A stretch of DNA of 64,000 nucleotides from JANWXR01 sp964608265 (GTDB lineage: Bacteria > Chloroflexota > Anaerolineae > Anaerolineales > UBA6663): positions 1 to 64,000 of the forward strand of contig CAZSNP010000013.1 of assembly GCA_964608265.1 (NCBI GenBank), given 5' to 3'. Position 1 is the first letter of the stretch. Each line of letters starts with the position of its first letter. Of this stretch, positions 60,315 to 64,000 are shown in pieces. The notes beneath the pieces are model-generated. The model saw only the letters and a program-made list of their open reading frames with translations. It did no database searches and had not been told where the DNA came from. The position numbers and the translations under genes are program-made.

Positions 60315-60755
60315 CTACGGTCGCGAGGCGAGGTGCCGGGTGAAGAAGCCGATGACGCGCTGCGTGTATTCGTCGCGATGCGTGTCGAACATGGCCACGT
60401 GCCCGACGCCCGGCTCGATCCACAGTTCCTTCGGGTCGCGGGCCGCCGCGTACAAACGCTGCGCCGAGTCGGCGGGCACAGTTTTGTCGTCCGCGCCTTG
60501 AATGAGGACGACCGGGCGCGGGCTGATGTGTGCGATGTGGTCAATGGGCCGGAACTCGCTCGCCGTCAGGCCGGCTTGCTGCTCGGCGACGAACTGGATG
60601 AAGGGGGCCATTCAAAAGGATTGGGCCGCTGGTCGCAAGCACTCGGGTGCGACGCGATTCGCCATCGGACAGCGCGCCGTTGATAAGGGCATAGCGTTCG
60701 GCGCTGTAGCCCGAGAGCGGCTCGGCATACATCTTGCGCACGCGCTGCGGGGTCT
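60315..60755 (-). pseudogene. Remnant of an alpha/beta hydrolase gene
   Basis: The downstream frame (60315-60611) encodes an alpha/beta-hydrolase C-terminus: IAHISPRPVVLIQGADDKTV with the acid, and WIEPGVGHVAMFDTHRDEYT with the His. Upstream, another frame (to 60741) encodes KMYAEPLSGYSAERYALING, the usual preceding region, so a frameshift separates them near 60605. The N-terminal half with the nucleophile Ser is missing. The gene is therefore a decayed fragment. Confidence 0.7.
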
Positions 60756-60794
60756 ATGAGTCTCTCGCTGTCCGCGATGACTCAATCATAGAGG

Positions 60795-61544
60795 CTATGG
60801 CGCGGCGGGCGGTTGATAGGTGGTGATGTGGAATTGCGGGGCGCCAAGACGCACGGCCTGCAGCGCCATCGCGAGCAAGACTTCGGCGTCGGCGCTGGCC
60901 CAGCGGTGCTCGACGAAGAGCGTTTGCAGGCGGGCGTCGTTCCACGCCTGGCTGACGATGGCCTCGGTGAGGGCCTGCAACGTTGCGCGCTGGAATTCCA
61001 GTTGGGCGGCCACCTCGTCTCCGGGCAGCGAGGCATACTCGGCGATGAGCGCCTCGCCGCCGGTCACCTGCCCGTTGCGCGTCACGCCGCCGATCCCATC
61101 CACCAGTTCGGCCAGCGTCGCACGATCGATCACCACCCGATACTGGGTCTTGAGGCCGCCCTCGGTGAGGAGTTCGAGCGCGCCCTCCACAAAGTGGCCG
61201 GCGTCGGCGAGGCTCGAGCCCGCTGCGTAATAATCATTCAGCCGCAGTTCATCTCGCACCGGCGTGTTCGTCGGGAAGCCGATGAGGTAGTAGTTGGGGA
61301 CATCGGGTGTCAGGGTCATCACCCAAACGCCGTCGAGCCGGGCCGAGGGCGTGTTGCGGTTTTCGATGACGAGCAGGAGGATGTTGACCTGCGCCTGGGC
61401 CGTGTCGCTTTGCGGCGTCGGCGAGGGCGCTGCGGTCGGCGGCTCCATCGTTCGGCTGGAGCGAGGCAGGGCCGCGCCCATCAGCCAGCCCGAAAGCAGA
61501 CAGACAAAGATCGAAACGACCAGGAACACGATTCGCGAACGCAT
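60795..61544 (-). CDS. LytR-CpsA-Psr-like secreted/membrane protein, degenerate
   Basis: 249 residues from ATG 61544. An N-terminal hydrophobic helix (about 3-24, RIVFLVVSIFVCLLSGWLMG), a Thr/Pro linker, then an LCP-like core: VNILLLVIENRNTPSARLDG, VPNYYLIGFPTNTPV, then RLNDYYAAGSS and YRVVIDRATLAELVDGIGGV, which follow the LCP order. The LCP catalytic Arg (IPRDT) is replaced (FPTNT), so it probably cannot transfer polyprenyl-linked polymers. It may bind wall polymers or be an evolved relative. ATG 61559 is an alternative start. Confidence 0.7.
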   Translation of the reverse strand: MRSRIVFLVVSIFVCLLSGWLMGAALPRSSRTMEPPTAAPSPTPQSDTAQAQVNILLLVIENRNTPSARLDGVWVMTLTPDVPNYYLIGFPTNTPVRDELRLNDYYAAGSSLADAGHFVEGALELLTEGGLKTQYRVVIDRATLAELVDGIGGVTRNGQVTGGEALIAEYASLPGDEVAAQLEFQRATLQALTEAIVSQAWNDARLQTLFVEHRWASADAEVLLAMALQAVRLGAPQFHITTYQPPAAP

Positions 61545-61721
61545 GAGCCGGTGATCCACCCAGCGTCACTGTAGCATCGGCAACGGGCGGAGTCTATAAA
61601 GCTCAACTTAATTACGGGCTTTTTACGCGCCGCTGCGAACGCGTGCGCTATTGGGCCGCCACCGCAGACCTGTCCGGTCACATTCGGCTCGCTCACCAGG
61701 CGCGGCCAATCCCCATAAAAT

Positions 61722-61749
61722 GACCCCGGCGCCTCGAAGCGCCGGGGTC
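61722..61749 (-). terminator. Intrinsic terminator of the ftsZ-linked small genes
   Basis: Perfect 11-bp stem GACCCCGGCGC (61722-61732) and complement (61739-61749), loop CTCGAA, followed on the minus strand by ATTTTATG. Located 47 nt past the last gene. The rest of the gap 61560-61796 shows no gene. Confidence 0.75.
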
Positions 61750-61796
61750 TGCACCGGGGAGAACGAGAGGCACACGCTGACGCGTGCGACTTTTCT

Positions 61797-62012
61797 TTAC
61801 ATCCGGCTCAGCACACCGCTCACGAGACCGATGACAAAGGCGGCCGGCAGCAGCCATAGCCAGCCTTTGACGGGTTGCAGCCAGCCGAGGAACCGCGCCA
61901 GCTCATGGCCGGCGGCGATGAAGCGCCGCAGTGCACTGAGTTGCAGCGACTCCCAGGCCAGGGTGAGCCGGCGCTGAAGGGTGGGCGGAGGAAAACCGGG
62001 GGTGTGTACCAT
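61797..62012 (-). CDS. Small membrane protein (71 aa)
   Basis: A basic, helical N-terminal part (RRLTLAWESLQLSALRRFIA) followed by one membrane helix at the C-terminus (about 49-68, GWLWLLPAAFVIGLVSGVL). GAGGAG lies about 9 nt before the ATG. It follows the next small gene by 19 bp and is probably co-transcribed from ftsZ. No family recognised. Confidence 0.65.
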   Translation of the reverse strand: MVHTPGFPPPTLQRRLTLAWESLQLSALRRFIAAGHELARFLGWLQPVKGWLWLLPAAFVIGLVSGVLSRM

Positions 62013-62031
62013 GGCGATGACTCCTCGACGA

Positions 62032-62274
62032 TTACCGTGACGTGCTCATCCTGACGACCTTGCCGCGCTCATCGGCCACCACGCGCACGATGCGCTGGAT
62101 CGTGCGGCCGCCGCTGGCCGGTGCGCTGCCTTTGAACGTCAGCACAAACTGGGCGCAGCCATTCGGCGTTTTGGGTGACTGCCCCTGCACCGACGGCCGC
62201 GCGCCCTTGACATCCGGAAACTGCCCATACACCTGCCGGGCGATGCTTTCGATCTGATTGCTGGAAAGCGCCAT
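62032..62274 (-). CDS. Conserved small protein (80 aa)
   Basis: A helix (SSNQIESIARQVYGQFPDVK) then beta-strands (NGCAQFVLTFKGSAP, IQRIVRVVADERGKVVRMST), a compact alpha-beta fold without membrane segment. ATG 62274 has AGGAG at 8 nt; the in-frame ATG at 62280 is too close to it. Located 80 bp after ftsZ on the same strand. Function unknown. Confidence 0.65.
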   Translation of the reverse strand: MALSSNQIESIARQVYGQFPDVKGARPSVQGQSPKTPNGCAQFVLTFKGSAPASGGRTIQRIVRVVADERGKVVRMSTSR

Positions 62275-62354
62275 CGTCATTGCTCCTGTGTGTGTCTGCC
62301 GTCATTCACTGCATCATCCGTGCCAGGCAAAGCGCACGGCGCTTCGCCGGCGCC

Positions 62355-63620
62355 CTATGTGACTTTGAAATCGCGCAGGCTGCGACGGCGGCGCAGAAAG
62401 GCCGGGATGTCGAGGTCGTTGGGGTTGGCGGCCTTCGGCTCGCTGGCGATGATGGTGTGCGGTTCGGCGATGGCGTCGGCGACGGCCACCGCCGATGGCG
62501 CGCTGCTGAAGGCGGGCCGGAACAATGCCTCGGCCAGGTTGCCGTGCGCGGCCTGCCCGCGGCTGGTCGGGGCGAGCACCGCCGCCGCGACGGGGATGGC
62601 CTCATCGCCGAGGAGTGATTGCGTCTGCACGACGTTGGTCGTCGTCTTCGAGGCGGGCGCGACCGGCAACTCGGGCAGCGGCGGCGCATCGTAGCCGGTG
62701 ACGATCAGGATCACCTGCGTGCGGCCCGCCATCGTCTCGTCAATCGTTGTGCCGAACACGATCTCGGCGTTCGGCGCGACCGCGCGCAACTGCTCGGCGG
62801 CGCGGCTCACTTCAAACAGGCCGAGGTCGTCACCGCCGGTGAAGTGCACGAGGATGCCGCGCGCCGCTTCGAGGTGCGGGCTGTCAATCAACGGCATCTT
62901 GAGCGCCTGCTGCACGGCCTCCTCGGCCTTGTGTTCGCCGCGCCCCTGGCCGATGGCCATCATGCCCGTGCCCGCGCCGGTGATGATGCTGCGGACGTTG
63001 GCGAAATCCACATTGATGAGGCCCGGCTTGCTGATGAGTTCGGTCAGGCCCTGCACGCCCTGGCGCAGCACCTCATCGGCGACGCGCAGCGACATCTCAA
63101 AGGTGGTGCTGCGCCCGAGCAGCGGCAGCAATTTGTCATTGGGCACGGTGATGAGCATATCCACCTGCGGGCGCAGCCGCGCCAGGCCCCACTCCGCATT
63201 GTTGCGGCGGCGCGAGGCCTCGAAGGTGAACGGCGTGGTGACGATGCCGACGGTCAAAATCCCCATGCCGCGGGCGACCTCGGCGGCGATGGCGATGGCG
63301 CCCGTGCCGGTGCCGCCGCCCATGCCGGCGGTGAGGAAGACGAGGTCGGCGCCCTGCAGCGCGGCCTGGATATCCTTGCGGCTTTCAGCGGCGGCGGTCT
63401 CACCGATCTCGGGCCGGCCGCCCGCGCCGAGGCCGCGCGTGCTCCCCGGGCCGAGTTGCAATCTGGTCGCGGCCAGGCTCTGCTTGAGCGCCTGGGCATC
63501 GGTGTTGGCGGCGATGAAGTCCACACCTTCGAGGCCCAGCTCAATCATGCGGTTGACGGCGTTCGAGCCGCCGCCGCCGAGGCCGAAGATTTTGATCACG
63601 GGTTGGTGGGGGGTGCTCAT
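62355..63620 (-). CDS. ftsZ: FtsZ, cell-division tubulin homologue
   Basis: 421 residues: GTP-binding domain with IKIFGLGGGGSNAVNRMI (about 9-26), AANTDAQALKQS, the tubulin signature GMGGGTGTGAIAIAAEVARG (about 104-123), a central helix, a C-terminal domain, a variable linker and the conserved tail DLDIPAFLRRRR that binds FtsA/ZipA/SepF-like partners. AGGAG lies 8 nt before the ATG. In the T7 synergy loop the usual NxDFADV reads NVDFANV: the third acidic position is Asn208. That should lower GTPase activity unless compensated. It follows the partial gene at 63700. Confidence 0.93.
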   Translation of the reverse strand: MSTPHQPVIKIFGLGGGGSNAVNRMIELGLEGVDFIAANTDAQALKQSLAATRLQLGPGSTRGLGAGGRPEIGETAAAESRKDIQAALQGADLVFLTAGMGGGTGTGAIAIAAEVARGMGILTVGIVTTPFTFEASRRRNNAEWGLARLRPQVDMLITVPNDKLLPLLGRSTTFEMSLRVADEVLRQGVQGLTELISKPGLINVDFANVRSIITGAGTGMMAIGQGRGEHKAEEAVQQALKMPLIDSPHLEAARGILVHFTGGDDLGLFEVSRAAEQLRAVAPNAEIVFGTTIDETMAGRTQVILIVTGYDAPPLPELPVAPASKTTTNVVQTQSLLGDEAIPVAAAVLAPTSRGQAAHGNLAEALFRPAFSSAPSAVAVADAIAEPHTIIASEPKAANPNDLDIPAFLRRRRSLRDFKVT

Positions 63621-63699
63621 CTCACGGTTCTCCTTTGGGTCACTTCTGACTTTGAGGTTTGCAAGAGCCGTGCCAGGCCGGGCCTGGGCCGACGCCGGG

Positions 63700-64000
63700 T
63701 CAGTTTGCCACGATCACCCGCTCGACGTCGCAGCCCGCGCTACGCAGCCTGGCTTCCACCTCCGCACTCACGCCCTGCTCGTTGCCGAAGATCGTCACCC
63801 GCTGGGCGCTGGCGGCTTCCTCCACTGAGAAGCCGCACACCGGGGTGTGGGCGCGCACATACTCGAGCGCGTGGCTCCAGTGCCATTCGGAGATGCCCCA
63901 CTCGAACGTCGGCAGCAGCAGATAGTGGCGCAGCGGCTTGCCGTTTTTCGGCAGCCCTTTCCCGCCCGTCGCGGGCCGGCCCGTTGGCCGCATCCGCGCG
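63700..64000 (-). CDS. C-terminal part of an uncharacterised protein (5' end beyond the window)
   Basis: The frame is open to the window edge; an internal ATG at 63993 cannot be assumed to be the start. The readable part (YLLLPTFEWGISEWHWSHAL, PVCGFSVEEAASAQRVTIFG, SAEVEARLRSAGCDVERVIV) looks like a globular alpha/beta domain with a final segment typical of small regulatory or cell-wall-associated folds. I do not recognise the family. It precedes ftsZ by 79 bp, so a link to division is possible but unproven. Confidence 0.55.
   Translation of the reverse strand, partial: ARMRPTGRPATGGKGLPKNGKPLRHYLLLPTFEWGISEWHWSHALEYVRAHTPVCGFSVEEAASAQRVTIFGNEQGVSAEVEARLRSAGCDVERVIVAN

Noticed and set aside
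61481..61696. Minus-strand frame of 71 codons before the LCP-like gene
   Set aside because: It overlaps the signal-anchor of the LCP-like gene in another frame, has no Shine-Dalgarno and no plausible domain.

Overview
The window is 64 kb of GC-rich, densely coding bacterial DNA from a scaffolded assembly; a block of exactly 100 N marks a gap of unknown size at 12192-12291. The gene set (ClpC, ObgE, FtsZ plus a divergent MreB, FtsK, RuvAC, F1-ATPase, GlcDEF, many FtsX/MacB-type exporters), the -10 boxes placed 6-7 nt before start codons, and a secreted protein ending in VYLPFVKK best fit an uncultured Chloroflexota, probably class Anaerolineae. This is an inference from style and gene content; no rRNA is present to settle it.

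Layout. 1-5.3 kb: end of an exported LamG-like protein, then on the minus strand clpC, a four-S1-domain protein and two small genes whose 5' side carries two adjacent MITE-like insertions. 5.3-15.6 kb: an HD-CHAD protein, xerC/D, punA, a GNAT, an unusual membrane-GAF-HTH protein, a second S1 protein cut by the gap, and ftsK. 15.6-21.6 kb: a VapC-type toxin-antitoxin pair and glcD, mscS, glcE, glcF. 21.6-28.8 kb: a coupled dinB-hypothetical-histidine kinase run, a MoxR/VWA pair, a secreted protein and a TPR/zinc-ribbon membrane protein. 28.9-33.4 kb: yebC-ruvC-ruvA-yjjX-proC-DMT transporter, then a histone H1-like protein. 33.5-44.1 kb: a NadD fused to an HExxH membrane domain, obgE, a beta-propeller protein, and two MacA-like adaptors followed by two MacB-like permeases with no ATPase. 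44.2-50.5 kb: atpA-atpG-atpD-atpC-mreB and a Lon-N protein, then tRNA-Leu(GAG). 50.7-52 kb: a visibly AT-richer island of three small unknown genes. 52-57.3 kb: kynU and a complete PadR-ATPase-permease exporter. 57.5-64 kb: a creatininase/UroD-like/hydrolase operon, a hydrolase remnant next to a third MITE-like element, an LCP-like protein, two small proteins, ftsZ and a partial gene.

The most unusual non-coding signal is a set of short arrays built on a 7-bp period, found in at least nine intergenic gaps with a different unit at most of them, often as inverted pairs. They resemble the heptameric STRR sequences of filamentous cyanobacteria. They sit inside operons (atpA/G/D/C, the adaptor-permease cluster) and in two places form the last codons of a neighbouring gene. 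Other points of note are the NadD fusion, an FtsZ with Asn in place of the third acidic T7-loop residue, a MITE that duplicated a Shine-Dalgarno site, and several promoters predicted to give leaderless mRNAs.
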